64,000 bases of DNA from Pseudoalteromonas sp. '520P1 No. 423' (GTDB taxonomy: Bacteria; Pseudomonadota; Gammaproteobacteria; Enterobacterales; Alteromonadaceae), in contig NZ_BBZB01000002.1 in NCBI RefSeq assembly GCF_001269985.1, forward strand, positions 620,001-684,000. The letters run 5' to 3'. The notes beneath the pieces are model-generated. The model made no database searches. It was given only the letters and a program-made list of their open reading frames with translations, and had not been told where the DNA came from. Shown in pieces: positions 24,419 to 34,354 of the stretch; the first letter of the stretch is position 1; each line of letters begins with the position of its first letter. Made by a program: the position numbers and the translations under genes.

Positions 24419-25678
24419 ATGCAACTTAAAGACACATTAAACCAATTATCAAATAACAATAAACTTAGCAAAAAGTATTATTTATTAATTTTTAGCAGCA
24501 TTACTTTTTTATTACTCTTGGGTTATTTTGAATATTTTAACGCTCAAGAAGTAAATATTAATGATATCAGTTTAACGAAAGCAAAATATGGAGAAATTGA
24601 ACCGATAAAAAATGTTATCGGAGAAGTGATGTCTCGAGAAAAAACGGCTTTAATAAGCCAAGTATCTGGGATCATAAAATCGAATAATTTATATAATGGT
24701 AAAAACATTGCTAAAAGTGAATTACTTGTTGAATTAGAAAACCCAGAAATTCAATACGCTTATGTTGATATTAATAGTCAATTATTACAATTGAAAAATG
24801 AAAGTAAACTTCAAATAGCTAAAAAAGAATTAGAAATATTTAATAAAAAAAATCAGCTCTCTAAAGTTGAGTTACAGCTTGAATTCGAAAAATTAAAATA
24901 TCAGGGAAAGTTAAAGTTGGCCAATAAAGGAGTTATATCTGCTTTAGATATAAAATCTATTGAATTAGAAATACAAATTATTGAAAAAGGAATTAAAGAT
25001 TCTTTATATGAAATAAAGTTAAATGAAGATATTTTTGAGCTTGAAAAAATTAACTATCAATCTCAAATAGAAACATTAACAAATAAGCTTGCGTTAGAAA
25101 AATCGAAAGTAGATAAATTAAGCGTAACGTCTCCGATACATGGGCAAGTTTTAAGAATAGCAGATAAGGTCTCGGTTGGTGCATCTATCCAAAAAGGTGA
25201 GTTGTTAGCAAATATATTCGATGAAAAAAACTTAAAGATTAGACTAAGAGTACCTCCTAGTATTGTAAAGAATTTATCTGTAGGACTTAAATCTCAAATA
25301 GAAATCAGGAATAAAATAATACCTGCAGAAGTCTCCTTTATTGAAAATAAAGTAAATAATGGCTCAGTCTATGTTTGGCTTAAAGCACAAATTAATCTAT
25401 CAGAAATAACTTCTGAAGGAGAAAATGTGAATGCCAAACTACTATTACCAGTTAAAAGTAATACTAGGCTGCTAGCAAAACCATTATGGTATAACGGCCC
25501 TGGATTATATAAATCATATTGCTTTAAGGATGAAATTTTAGAGCCTTGTGAAGTTGAGTTTGGCGCTGCAGATGAAAATCATGTTAATTTAATTTCTAAT
25601 AACGCTGGATTTGAAGCATTTGAATTATCAAATAATAGTCATTGGCTCGGTGATAAAGCTCTTAGAGTGAGATTGTAA
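24419..25678 (+). CDS. HlyD/MacA-type periplasmic adaptor
   Basis: A 419-residue membrane-fusion protein. It has one TM (about 21-41), a first half-lipoyl segment (VMSREKTALISQVSGIIKSN), a long helical hairpin (about 115-230, coiled-coil-like with many Lys, Glu, Leu), the second half-lipoyl (VTSPIHGQVLRIADKVSVGA) and a beta-barrel domain with LRVPPSIVKNLSVG. It would link the inner-membrane ABC permease to an outer-membrane TolC-like channel, which is not encoded here. It starts 3 bases after the permease and is followed directly by the ATPase gene, so all three are one transcription unit. Confidence 0.85.
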   Translation: MQLKDTLNQLSNNNKLSKKYYLLIFSSITFLLLLGYFEYFNAQEVNINDISLTKAKYGEIEPIKNVIGEVMSREKTALISQVSGIIKSNNLYNGKNIAKSELLVELENPEIQYAYVDINSQLLQLKNESKLQIAKKELEIFNKKNQLSKVELQLEFEKLKYQGKLKLANKGVISALDIKSIELEIQIIEKGIKDSLYEIKLNEDIFELEKINYQSQIETLTNKLALEKSKVDKLSVTSPIHGQVLRIADKVSVGASIQKGELLANIFDEKNLKIRLRVPPSIVKNLSVGLKSQIEIRNKIIPAEVSFIENKVNNGSVYVWLKAQINLSEITSEGENVNAKLLLPVKSNTRLLAKPLWYNGPGLYKSYCFKDEILEPCEVEFGAADENHVNLISNNAGFEAFELSNNSHWLGDKALRVRL

Positions 25679-26377
25679 GTGATTGTTTTAAAAAATATAA
25701 ATAAGAAGTTTAAAAATGGAAAGCTTCATGTGCTTAAAGATATTAATCTTGAAATTATGAACGGCGAGTTTGTTACAATTTGCGGCCCTTCAGGGCATGG
25801 TAAATCAACATTACTTACGATATTAGCTATGTTAGATCAAGCCGATACAGGAATGTATACTATTGAAGACATTGACGTTTCAAAGTTGACTCTAGATAAA
25901 AGTGCAAAGGTGAGGTCAAAACACATAGGTATCATTTTTCAATCTTTTAACTTAATTGGAGATTATACCGTTAAAGAAAATGTAATGCTTCCTTTGAAAT
26001 ATTCACCCCATATTAGTACTGCAGTTCATGAACAAGTGTTTTTAAAAGCGATGAAAGATGTTGGCTTAGAAGATAAAATCAACGAATATCCTAGTAATCT
26101 TTCAGGGGGGCAGCAGCAAAGAGTTGCTATTGCGCGCGCTCTTGTAACGTCACCCTCTATAATTTTTGCCGATGAACCGACTGGAAATTTAGACTCTAAA
26201 AATGCGCAAAAGATATTGGAATTATTAAAAACGCTCAATAATGACGGTGTAACGGTATGCATGGTGACACATGATCAGAATATAGCGACTCAATCAGATA
26301 GAATAATTAATATTCATGATGGTGTTGTCAAAGCTGATAGTTCGGAACGCAATGAAGTCTGTATTATTAAAAAGTAA
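25679..26377 (+). CDS. MacB/LolD-type ABC transporter ATPase
   Basis: A 232-residue ATP-binding subunit with all catalytic motifs: Walker A GPSGHGKST, Q-loop IIFQSFNLIGDYTVKENV, signature LSGGQQQRVAIARAL, Walker B IIFADEPTGNLDS and the H-loop VCMVTHD. The strand-signature form is that of the LolD/MacB/FtsE group, matching the FtsX-type permease upstream. It starts with GTG immediately after the adaptor stop. The order permease-adaptor-ATPase after a small peptide gene resembles exporter trios in some peptide natural-product loci, but no modifying enzyme is seen here. Confidence 0.9.
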   Translation: MIVLKNINKKFKNGKLHVLKDINLEIMNGEFVTICGPSGHGKSTLLTILAMLDQADTGMYTIEDIDVSKLTLDKSAKVRSKHIGIIFQSFNLIGDYTVKENVMLPLKYSPHISTAVHEQVFLKAMKDVGLEDKINEYPSNLSGGQQQRVAIARALVTSPSIIFADEPTGNLDSKNAQKILELLKTLNNDGVTVCMVTHDQNIATQSDRIINIHDGVVKADSSERNEVCIIKK

Positions 26378-26432
26378 TTTATTAAATTAAGTTTGGAAGT
26401 ATAGTATCTTTAGTGCAATGATAAATTTAGTG

Positions 26433-29400
26433 TTATTTAGCAATCCACAATTTTAATTTTTCTACTAAATTAATGGGAATAATGGGTTTAGTTAAATAAT
26501 CACTCATACCTGCATCTATACATTTTTGTTTATCGCCTAACATAGCATTGGCGGTCATTGCTATTATTGGTATAGTAGCATTTTCAACTCCGGCTTCACC
26601 CATTCTAATTCTTCTAGTCGTTTCATACCCGTCCATTTTAGGCATTTGACAATCCATTATTATAAGAGAATATAGGTTTTTGTTTTCTAATAATTGCATA
26701 GCTTCAATACCATTATTAGCTACATCAACTTTTATACTTAAATTATTGAGAATGCTCAAAGCAACCATTTGATTAACTTGATTATCTTCTACAAGCATAA
26801 TGTTAACTCCTGAAAAATTAGCATGGTAATGCTTCGATTTTTCTGATTTATCGAGCTCTTTTTCCGAAATTAATTCATTAGTTGAAGTTAATTCTTTTTG
26901 TATTACATTACGTAAGCTTGTTGTTGTCACAGGCTTTGATAAATATAGATGCGTATTAAATTTAGAAAGTATGTGCTCATTAACTTGTTCATTTATTGTG
27001 GTCATGAGAATCACTTTCATATTGTTTTTATTAATAATATTTTTAATAATTTTTATTGATTCAAAATTATCAAGCAATTGAGAATCTATATTTATAAACA
27101 CGATATTGAAATCAGCAATATCCAAATCATTTAGGCTGTTAGCATAGTTTTTTAATGATTGTGTATTATCAGAGACTTCATCAACCGTAGAACCCCATTT
27201 TTCTAATTGTCGGCGCATTGTTTTTCGATTGGTGGTATTGTTATCAATAATCAAAATATGGTGTTTAGAATAATTTTCACACCTAGGTTTGATATCGATG
27301 TGAGTACTTTTTTGAACTAAGCATGTTATTTCAAAGCAACTGCCATTATCGACTTCACTCGAGACTGTAATATCACCTTTAAGTAATTTACATAATTTTT
27401 TTGTAATACTGAGCCCTAAGCCAGTACCACCATATTTTCTTGTTGTTGATGCATCAACTTGATTAAAGGCACCAAATAACATGGCAACTTTATTATTTGG
27501 TATACCTATGCCAGTATCTTTAACTGAACATTTTAATAAGATGTTTTGAGAGTTTGAATCGGGTGTTAACTTTGCCGTAATGACTATTTCACCATGGTCA
27601 GTAAATTTAATTGCGTTACTTAAAATATTAGTCAGTATCTGTCTTATTCTATTGGGATCAGAGTTGATATATTGCTGATTAATATCTGTCACATCTAAAA
27701 TCACTTCAACACCTTTATTTTGAGCGAGTAAGGCCATTGATTGAGCTAATTTTTCTAGTAAATTTATTAAATCGAAATTGATATACTCGAGCTCTAAACG
27801 TCCAGCTTCAATTTTTGAAAAGTCCAAAATGTCATTAATCAGTATTAAGAGTGAGTTAGCACTTGAAAATGCAATATTGACTCGATTTTCTTGCTCTGTT
27901 GAAAGTTGGCTGTTTTTCAGTAAGTCGAGCATGCCTATGACACCATTCATTGGGGTTCTTATTTCATGACTCATATTCGCCAAAAATTCAGACTTTAACT
28001 GCGTAGCTTCTTCCGCTTTTTTTAAAGCATTAGTCAGGTCTACTGCTTGTGTTTCAAGTGATGCTGTTTTTTCAGAAACCTGCTTTTCTAGTTGAGTAAC
28101 AAATTGTTTTTGTCTTAAAATTTCATTTTTTTGTAATCGTGTTTTTAAGTAAATTGCTGTTGAGGCGATAAATATGATTATCGCTAGATATATACCGTAA
28201 GCCCACCATGTTTGCCATGGTGGTGGAGAGATTTTTAAATTGATAGATAATACTTTGGCTCCCCATTTTCCACTACTATTAGTTGCTTTAACTAAAAAGG
28301 TATAATTACCTCCATCTAAGTTTGTGAAAGAGGCATTGTTACGATTTCCTATGTCAATCCAATTATCGTCATAACCTTGAAGCTTATAAGCATATTGGCT
28401 TTTGTTAGGTGAAATATAATCTAGAACAGAAAACTCAAATGAGAAAATATAATCAAGATGCGTTAGTTGTATATCAGTAACATAGGAGTATGGTTTATCA
28501 AGTTTGACTGGCTGACCCATCTTATTAAACCCAGTTAAAATGAGATTAAAGTCATCTTTGTTTTCTTCAATTTTAGAGGGGGTAAAATATTCAATGCCTC
28601 TAGGGCTACTTGTGAAAAGTACCTCACCATCACCTTTTACAAAACTACCAGCATAAAAATTAGACCCGGATAAACCGTTTTGGCTATCAAAGTTAACTAC
28701 CATGGCTGAAGAAACATTGATTTGAGAAATGCCCTTATTTGTTGTAACCCATAAATTGCCATGTTTATCATCTGCAATAGCGCGAATTAAAGATGTTGCT
28801 AGCCCATTATCTTTATTGAAATGCTTAAAAGTATGAGTCTCTTTTTGATATAAATTAAGTCCTTTTTGAGTCGCTATCCAAATATCACCTGTTTGAGATT
28901 GATATATATCTTGTACTATATTCCCTAATAAGCTCTTCGGATCTTTGTTATTATCTTGAAAAGATTTAAATTTTTGTTTTGATTCTTGCCAGATATTGAC
29001 CCCATTACCAGTACCAACCCACATATTTTGATCACTATCTTTAAAAATAATTAAAACTTCGGGATGGGATAAGCCAAAATCGTAGTTTAAATGTTTAAAC
29101 TTATTAGCTTTGGGGTCATAAATGTATACCCCGTTCTTATATGTACCAATCCACAAATTGCCATATTCATCAATGTTCAGTGCACGTAACTCTCTAAATT
29201 CTTGATGGTTTTTGACTGATTTTGGATAAGTTATAAATTGAATTTTATTTGTCTCGATATTAAATTTCGCTAACCCTTCATCTTGGGCTATCCAAAAACT
29301 ATGATCGCCGTCAGGCAGTATGATTGGTCTTTCTAGTAGTTGATTACCACCAAAACCATTTTTTTCACTAAAAATAGAATCACTAATTAATGTTAAACTT

Positions 29401-30569
29401 TGCTCTGTTGTGCGCCATTTATATACCTCAGATGATGAGTTAACTATTAAAATATCGCCATTTTTATCAACAGTGATTCCATTTGGCGCTGTTAATTCTG
29501 GATTGTTAATTGATTTAAATTTACGGTGGGGGACTAATTTATAAATACCTTGAATTTCACTGGTGATCCAAATGGTTTTAGAGCTATCTTCAAAAATGAC
29601 TCTAAGGCCATTATTATCATCAAGCTCCAATTTTTCAAGTGATTTGCTAAGCTGTGATTGTCTAAAAACGCCATTACTTGTTACAAACCAAATATAGCCT
29701 TGGTGATCTTCTATCATTGAGTTTACTTGGCCTAGGTTTTCATTTTTATCTAAGGTCAAAGTAATAAATTTCTGGGTTTTCTCATTAAATATAAAAGGAC
29801 CTTGCTGTGTTCCTATATAAATTTTATTTTTTGAGGTTTTTAAAATATTTCTTATTTCATTTCTACCAGTAGGTGTTTTATTGTCTGGGTCGGGAAGAAA
29901 GTGAGAAAATGTATTATTAGACTTATTAAATAAATTTAGTCCAAAACTAGTAGCTATCCAAAGCGTGTTTTTATCTTTTTCTTCAATATCCCATATTCTA
30001 TTGTGAGATAAACTAGAGCGTTCATTTTTATCTGCCTTAAACTTTTTAAAGCGATTATTCCCTAAATATAGATTTAATCCCTGATTGTATGATCCTAACC
30101 AGATTTTGTTTTCTTGATCATGAAATAATGATTGAATTCGATTCGATGAAATTGATGTTTTATTGTCTTTGCTGTGCAGAAAACTTTCAAATTGTCCTGT
30201 TTTAGGGTTATAAATATTTGCGCCCCCCCCCCAAGTTCCCACCCACATATTACCATTGCGATCTAACATTAAGTTGCCAGCATCATTATGCGAAAGCCCA
30301 TTTGAATTCATACTGTCAAATTCAAATAGGGTGACTTTACGGCCATCGTATCTCATTACACCATTTTCAGCTGTTCCAAACCAAAGTAACCCTTGCTGAT
30401 CTTGAATAATTGAGTAAATTTCAGAGGATATAAAACCATCTTCTTCAGTTAACTTTCTGACTGAGTATTCATTGATAAGATTAGAAGTTTGAGCAAAACA
30501 AACGTTTGACGTGATTGCCAAAAAAATTAAAAGAAAATTAATTAATAAATTATTTTTTATAAAATTCAA
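26433..30569 (-). CDS. giant hybrid two-component sensor with propeller domain
   Basis: A 1378-residue hybrid histidine kinase. In order: signal peptide (1-26); a periplasmic two-component-regulator propeller made of repeated 'WFGT/WVGT' blades (about 35-690); a Y_Y_Y domain (about 690-760); one TM (about 775-795); HisKA with [19 protein letters not shown]; HATPase; a first receiver that lacks the phospho-Asp ([10 protein letters not shown]); and a second, complete receiver ([13 protein letters not shown]). Such sensors often detect polysaccharide fragments, but the ligand is unknown. It is convergent with the export operon. A run of ten G in its coding strand lies at about codons 113-116 and is in frame here. 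Confidence 0.88.
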   Translation of the reverse strand: MNFIKNNLLINFLLIFLAITSNVCFAQTSNLINEYSVRKLTEEDGFISSEIYSIIQDQQGLLWFGTAENGVMRYDGRKVTLFEFDSMNSNGLSHNDAGNLMLDRNGNMWVGTWGGGANIYNPKTGQFESFLHSKDNKTSISSNRIQSLFHDQENKIWLGSYNQGLNLYLGNNRFKKFKADKNERSSLSHNRIWDIEEKDKNTLWIATSFGLNLFNKSNNTFSHFLPDPDNKTPTGRNEIRNILKTSKNKIYIGTQQGPFIFNEKTQKFITLTLDKNENLGQVNSMIEDHQGYIWFVTSNGVFRQSQLSKSLEKLELDDNNGLRVIFEDSSKTIWITSEIQGIYKLVPHRKFKSINNPELTAPNGITVDKNGDILIVNSSSEVYKWRTTEQSLTLISDSIFSEKNGFGGNQLLERPIILPDGDHSFWIAQDEGLAKFNIETNKIQFITYPKSVKNHQEFRELRALNIDEYGNLWIGTYKNGVYIYDPKANKFKHLNYDFGLSHPEVLIIFKDSDQNMWVGTGNGVNIWQESKQKFKSFQDNNKDPKSLLGNIVQDIYQSQTGDIWIATQKGLNLYQKETHTFKHFNKDNGLATSLIRAIADDKHGNLWVTTNKGISQINVSSAMVVNFDSQNGLSGSNFYAGSFVKGDGEVLFTSSPRGIEYFTPSKIEENKDDFNLILTGFNKMGQPVKLDKPYSYVTDIQLTHLDYIFSFEFSVLDYISPNKSQYAYKLQGYDDNWIDIGNRNNASFTNLDGGNYTFLVKATNSSGKWGAKVLSINLKISPPPWQTWWAYGIYLAIIIFIASTAIYLKTRLQKNEILRQKQFVTQLEKQVSEKTASLETQAVDLTNALKKAEEATQLKSEFLANMSHEIRTPMNGVIGMLDLLKNSQLSTEQENRVNIAFSSANSLLILINDILDFSKIEAGRLELEYINFDLINLLEKLAQSMALLAQNKGVEVILDVTDINQQYINSDPNRIRQILTNILSNAIKFTDHGEIVITAKLTPDSNSQNILLKCSVKDTGIGIPNNKVAMLFGAFNQVDASTTRKYGGTGLGLSITKKLCKLLKGDITVSSEVDNGSCFEITCLVQKSTHIDIKPRCENYSKHHILIIDNNTTNRKTMRRQLEKWGSTVDEVSDNTQSLKNYANSLNDLDIADFNIVFINIDSQLLDNFESIKIIKNIINKNNMKVILMTTINEQVNEHILSKFNTHLYLSKPVTTTSLRNVIQKELTSTNELISEKELDKSEKSKHYHANFSGVNIMLVEDNQVNQMVALSILNNLSIKVDVANNGIEAMQLLENKNLYSLIIMDCQMPKMDGYETTRRIRMGEAGVENATIPIIAMTANAMLGDKQKCIDAGMSDYLTKPIIPINLVEKLKLWIAK
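30223..30232 (-). repeat. ten-base G tract (C on plus strand) inside the hybrid sensor gene
   Basis: Ten consecutive C on the plus strand, read as TGG GGG GGG GGC in the sensor gene (Trp-Gly-Gly-Gly in a propeller blade). In such AT-rich DNA this is by far the longest G/C run in the window. Gain or loss of one base would stop translation early in a 1378-codon gene. Confidence 0.9.
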
Positions 30570-30643
30570 TATTTTCAGCGCTAAAAGTCTATGGTAACTC
30601 TTACTTTAGTTTATTAAATGAACTATATCTACGATGAGAGTGA

Positions 30644-32077
30644 TTAAAAATCTCTAGTTATTTGTTGAACTATTAAATGACACAAAGTGGCTAGTTGCTT
30701 ACACCTCATAGAATTTGGATTATTTGCAGTATTAGATTTTGATATATCTGTAATCGCCCAACCAATATTAATACGTAAACAATCTTTATATAAATCTAAA
30801 GTACTAAATTCATTGCCTACTCTGAAATATACTTTATGTTTTGCTGCTTCTATTAATAATGCTTGTGCGTTTAAATTAGTTATTTGTATCCATAGCACTA
30901 GTCCACCTTGAGGCGTACTTATTCGTGCATTTTTAGGTAAGTTTTGACTAAGGAATTTATGATAATCTCGTACATTTTGATTTAGCTTTATTTTTAATTT
31001 TTTTAAGTGTTTTGCATATTGCCCTGAGTAAATAAATTCATATAACATGTTTTGTACAACTAAGTTAACACCGTAATTTCGTATACTTCTATTTAATAAG
31101 TATTGTTCGAAAAATCTGCCTGGTTCACACCAACCTAAACGATAGCTAGGTGAGAGGGTTTTAGAGATAGAACCACACCATAAAACCCAACCAGAGTTAT
31201 CCCAATGTTTAATGGGAAGTGGATTATGAGCACTATGGCTGAGCTCTAGATAAATATCATCTTCTATGATTGGCGTTTGATATTGTTCGGCTAGTTTTGC
31301 AAGTTTTTGTTTTTGTTGTGCGCTAAAACTAATACCTTGCGGGTTGATATGGTTACTATTAAATAAACATGCTTTAACAGATTTACCTTTTAGATGTTGT
31401 TCTAATTGAATTAAGTCTAACTGAGCATCAAAACAGGGGATCTCTATAACTTTTCTATCTAAACTCGCTAGTAACTCAATTAAACCATTAAAACAGGGTG
31501 ATGAAATTGCAATGGCATCACCAGGTTTCGTTGTCACTTCAATTGCGGTTTTAACTGCATCGATACAGCCATTGGTAATGGTTAATTTATTCGCATTTAA
31601 GGAAAAGTAATTGTCAGAAAAATGTTTACTCAAAACATGTCGTAAATTGGGCTGCCCTTGATAGTCAGGGTATAAATGAGATAAATGCTGACTCCTAGTA
31701 TTTCCTTGTTTAGTGCATCTATTAAGCACATCAAATGGTATCAATTGAGGTGATATCAAAGAAATATAAAAAGGGCTGTTCATCGCCTCTATCAAAGGTG
31801 TTATGCGTTTTGGCAGGCTAACTTTACTTTCAAACAGGGGAAATTCTGGGATTTTATTTTTACCAAAAGGTTGTGTCACAAAATAACCTGATTGTGGTTT
31901 AACTTGAAGCCAACCAAGCTCTTGCAAATTTTGATAACAGTTAATTGCTGTTGTATTGCTTATATTTCGTATTTTTGAAAACTTACGAATTGCAGGCATA
32001 CGTTGACCTAAGGATAATTTACCTAGCTCAATGTCAGAAATTATCTCTTTTGAAAGTAGAAGGTATTTAGCAGGCAA
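30644..32077 (-). CDS. MocR-type regulator (GntR HTH fused to aminotransferase fold)
   Basis: A 477-residue MocR/PdxR-like regulator. A GntR winged helix (about 1-70: GKLSLGQRMPAIRKFSKIRN, ISNTTAINCYQNLQELGWLQ) is joined to a fold-type I aminotransferase-like domain (about 110-470) with SPCFNGLIELLAS, EDDIYLELSH and the PLP-lysine segment GSISKTLSPSYRLGW (Lys about 307). Such proteins bind PLP and an amine or amino-acid effector. It is divergent from an EamA-type exporter across ~95 bases containing a 12-base inverted repeat; control of that exporter is the natural inference. Confidence 0.87.
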   Translation of the reverse strand: MPAKYLLLSKEIISDIELGKLSLGQRMPAIRKFSKIRNISNTTAINCYQNLQELGWLQVKPQSGYFVTQPFGKNKIPEFPLFESKVSLPKRITPLIEAMNSPFYISLISPQLIPFDVLNRCTKQGNTRSQHLSHLYPDYQGQPNLRHVLSKHFSDNYFSLNANKLTITNGCIDAVKTAIEVTTKPGDAIAISSPCFNGLIELLASLDRKVIEIPCFDAQLDLIQLEQHLKGKSVKACLFNSNHINPQGISFSAQQKQKLAKLAEQYQTPIIEDDIYLELSHSAHNPLPIKHWDNSGWVLWCGSISKTLSPSYRLGWCEPGRFFEQYLLNRSIRNYGVNLVVQNMLYEFIYSGQYAKHLKKLKIKLNQNVRDYHKFLSQNLPKNARISTPQGGLVLWIQITNLNAQALLIEAAKHKVYFRVGNEFSTLDLYKDCLRINIGWAITDISKSNTANNPNSMRCKQLATLCHLIVQQITRDF

Positions 32078-32083
32078 ATTGTA

Positions 32084-32157
32084 CTCTAAAAATATCTAAA
32101 AATTGCATCTGTTTATTATTTGTGAATTTCGCATACTAATCAAATATATTTTTAGAG
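32084..32157. promoter_or_regulatory. 12-base inverted repeat between the MocR gene and EamA transporter
   Basis: CTCTAAAAATAT (32084-32095) and its exact reverse complement ATATTTTTAGAG (32146-32157) flank the divergent promoters with centres 62 bases apart, near six helical turns. MocR proteins are dimers with two DNA-binding arms and often bind two separated sites, so these are good operator candidates. Confidence 0.6.
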
Positions 32158-32172
32158 ATAAGGGAGTAGGGT

Positions 32173-33072
32173 ATGTCACGAGTTCATATATTAATTGCCA
32201 TCGTTGTGGCATGGATGTGGGGATTTAATTTTTCAGTAATTAAGCTCGGGGTAGAAGGTATGGACCCGCTAATTTTAGCCGGATTAAGGTTCACCTTTGC
32301 AGCGATTCCTGCAATATTTTTTATTAAAAAACCACGGGTATCATGGTCAGTATTAGCACTTTATGGACTGACGTTTGGTGTCGGGGTATGGGGCATGTTG
32401 ACTTTATCAATTTATTTGGGTGTATCTGCTGGTATGTCGAGTTTAATTTTACAATCAAGTGCATTTATATCTGTCTTATTAGGCGTCATAATTTTAAAAG
32501 AAAAGTTATCTATATTTCGTAAAGTAGGCCTGTTTATTTCTATATTTGGCTTATCATTGATTTTTACATTACAAGATGGGTCTGTCACTTTAATAGGGAT
32601 ATTGTTTGCTTGTTTTGCATCAGTGAGTTTTAGTTTAGTTGGATTAATCATTAAAAAAGTAACAATTAACGATATGTTTGCGTTTGTTGTATGGTCTTGT
32701 GTTTTTGCTCCAGTGCCATTATTTGCATTATCTCTTATGCTAAATGGCACTTCGGTTTTTGTATCTTTGATAAATAATATGAATTACTTGAGTGTTTTTT
32801 CTGTTCTATTTCAAGCATATCCAGTTACTTTATTAGGCTATTGGTTATGGAATAAGCTTGTAGCACACTATCCTATGAGCACTATGGCACCACTGACATT
32901 ATTAGTGCCACTATTTGCGCTATTGGGGTCAGCCATTTTTTATAATGAACAAATAGGCATGACTAAGCTGTTGGCTTGTGTATGTATTTTATCAGGTATC
33001 GCCTTTGGGTTTATTGAAGGGGTAGCTGAACCAATAATTAAAAAGTTAAAGCTTAAAATGCGTTTATATTAG
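32173..33072 (+). CDS. EamA/DMT-family inner-membrane transporter
   Basis: A 299-residue, ten-helix drug/metabolite transporter with two EamA repeats: WMWGFNFSVIKLGVEGMDP and LRFTFAAIPAIFFIKKP in the first, SFSLVGLIIKK and LGYWLWNKLVAHYPMSTMAP then LLVPLFALLGSAIFYNEQ in the second. This matches E. coli EamA (YdeD) type exporters of cysteine-pathway metabolites, but the substrate cannot be assigned. The ribosome site AAGGGAG is strong. The divergent MocR-type gene is its probable regulator. Confidence 0.85.
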   Translation: MSRVHILIAIVVAWMWGFNFSVIKLGVEGMDPLILAGLRFTFAAIPAIFFIKKPRVSWSVLALYGLTFGVGVWGMLTLSIYLGVSAGMSSLILQSSAFISVLLGVIILKEKLSIFRKVGLFISIFGLSLIFTLQDGSVTLIGILFACFASVSFSLVGLIIKKVTINDMFAFVVWSCVFAPVPLFALSLMLNGTSVFVSLINNMNYLSVFSVLFQAYPVTLLGYWLWNKLVAHYPMSTMAPLTLLVPLFALLGSAIFYNEQIGMTKLLACVCILSGIAFGFIEGVAEPIIKKLKLKMRLY

Positions 33073-33114
33073 CTTAATCCTTTTAATAAATTATGAGTAA
33101 TTATGCCCATTCCT

Positions 33115-33877
33115 GCTTACCAATTATCTTCTTTAACTCCCATAGGAGCCAGTATCGGCATAACAATTTTTGCGCTGGCACTTAAAATTGATTGTTCGCT
33201 GTCTTGATTACCAAATTTGCCATCTGTGCCGATTGAATTAAAGAAATTAATAAATAAACACATAACTGGAATAAAAGTAGCGACGGTTTGAAAACCATTT
33301 CCGACACCTTCCACTATGGTCATCAGCTATTGTGGTAATTCAAATGGTGCTAAAAGATGAAGCGGGTAGTCAACAAATAGTGTAGCGCTTAGGATATCGA
33401 AAAAATCGATAAATGCGCTGCCTAAATTTATTGCAAACATAAACAATAAATACATCATTGCTAAAAATATTGGAATGCCCGTAATAGGATGCAATACAAA
33501 ATTATCAATACGGTCGGTAAAACTTAATTGTGTAGATTGCGCAGATGTTGAATTGGCTAATGTATCTTTAATAAATTGGTGTTGTAACTGAGTGGCATCT
33601 AAAACATTAACAATACAGTCGATGTTTTACTTTGCTAAAAAGTCATGTGAAATGCTTAAGTCTTTTCCTTGAGAGTCTCTTTTGTTAAAGAACTTAAACC
33701 CGGTAAGTCAGAAAGTATAGCTGTATGGCTAGGTAAAGTTGCGTTACTTGATTTAACCGAAACTGTTACGCCTGACCAGTTACCTACTTTTTGGTTACCA
33801 TCAGATAATAAATTAAAAAGGGTGCTTTTTCCCGAGTTGGCAAAACCAACTAATGCATAATGATCATAATAAGACAT
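33115..33877 (-). pseudogene. feoB: feoB, decayed ferrous iron transporter
   Basis: Fragments of the FeoB iron(II) transporter in several frames. The first 73 codons (33877-33656) keep the G-protein start YALVGFANSGKSTLFNLLSD, the switch GNWSGVTV and the G3 DLPG, then stop. Beyond this, pieces resembling the start of the membrane part (DRIDNFVLHPITGIPIFLAM, FAINLGSAFIDFFD) and the motif GVGNGFQTVATFIPV and APMGVKEDNW can be read, but most of the ~770-residue protein is deleted. The preceding feoA is also broken, so ferrous uptake by this route is lost here. Confidence 0.85.
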
Positions 33878-34101
33878 TAAATAACATCCACAATGATTTG
33901 TTTCGCTAAATGCTGTTGCACTATCATTTTTGTATTATTTAATCTAAAAGCGAGAGGGCCATTTAGTGGTGCCTTATGTGCCAGTGAAATTTCACAATTT
34001 GGTATGAATCCTTGTTCCAAAAGTTGGGTAGCAAGCACTTTATCTTAAGGAAGTGCTATGATTTTTGTTTTTTGATTTTTAGTCAAGTCAACTAATGTCA
34101 T
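33877..34101 (-). pseudogene. feoA: feoA with an in-frame stop
   Basis: A 75-codon frame encoding a FeoA-like SH3 protein (MTLVDLTKNQKTKIIALP, then DKVLATQLLEQGFIPNCEIS, AHKAPLNGPLAFRLNNTKM) interrupted by a TAA at codon 19 (34047-34045). The last base of its stop codon overlaps the ATG of feoB (TAATG), the normal coupled arrangement, so the pair clearly descends from a working feoAB operon. The adjacent feoB is far more decayed. Confidence 0.8.
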
Positions 34102-34354
34102 ATATTAAATACCTTTGAAAATGATAATTTCTTACATTACGATTTTATAAGAATGATTACTCTAAGTACAAAGCAAATTAATTGAACTTGGTAATAGTTT
34201 GACTAAAATCAATGTTTTTTGTAACTGACTTCTACGGTTTATCTTTTTAGTGAAAATATTACATTTATAAGGAGGGTATGAAAAAAAATATCTACTTTAC
34301 CTTAGATAAGCAGTATCATTTTAGCTGCTGATAACTCATGGTTTTATAAAAGAA

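Noticed and set aside
20859..26377. A darobactin-type RiPP cluster
   Set aside because: The exporter order is similar, but no radical SAM or other modifying enzyme is present and the precursor has an ordinary Sec signal instead of a RiPP leader.
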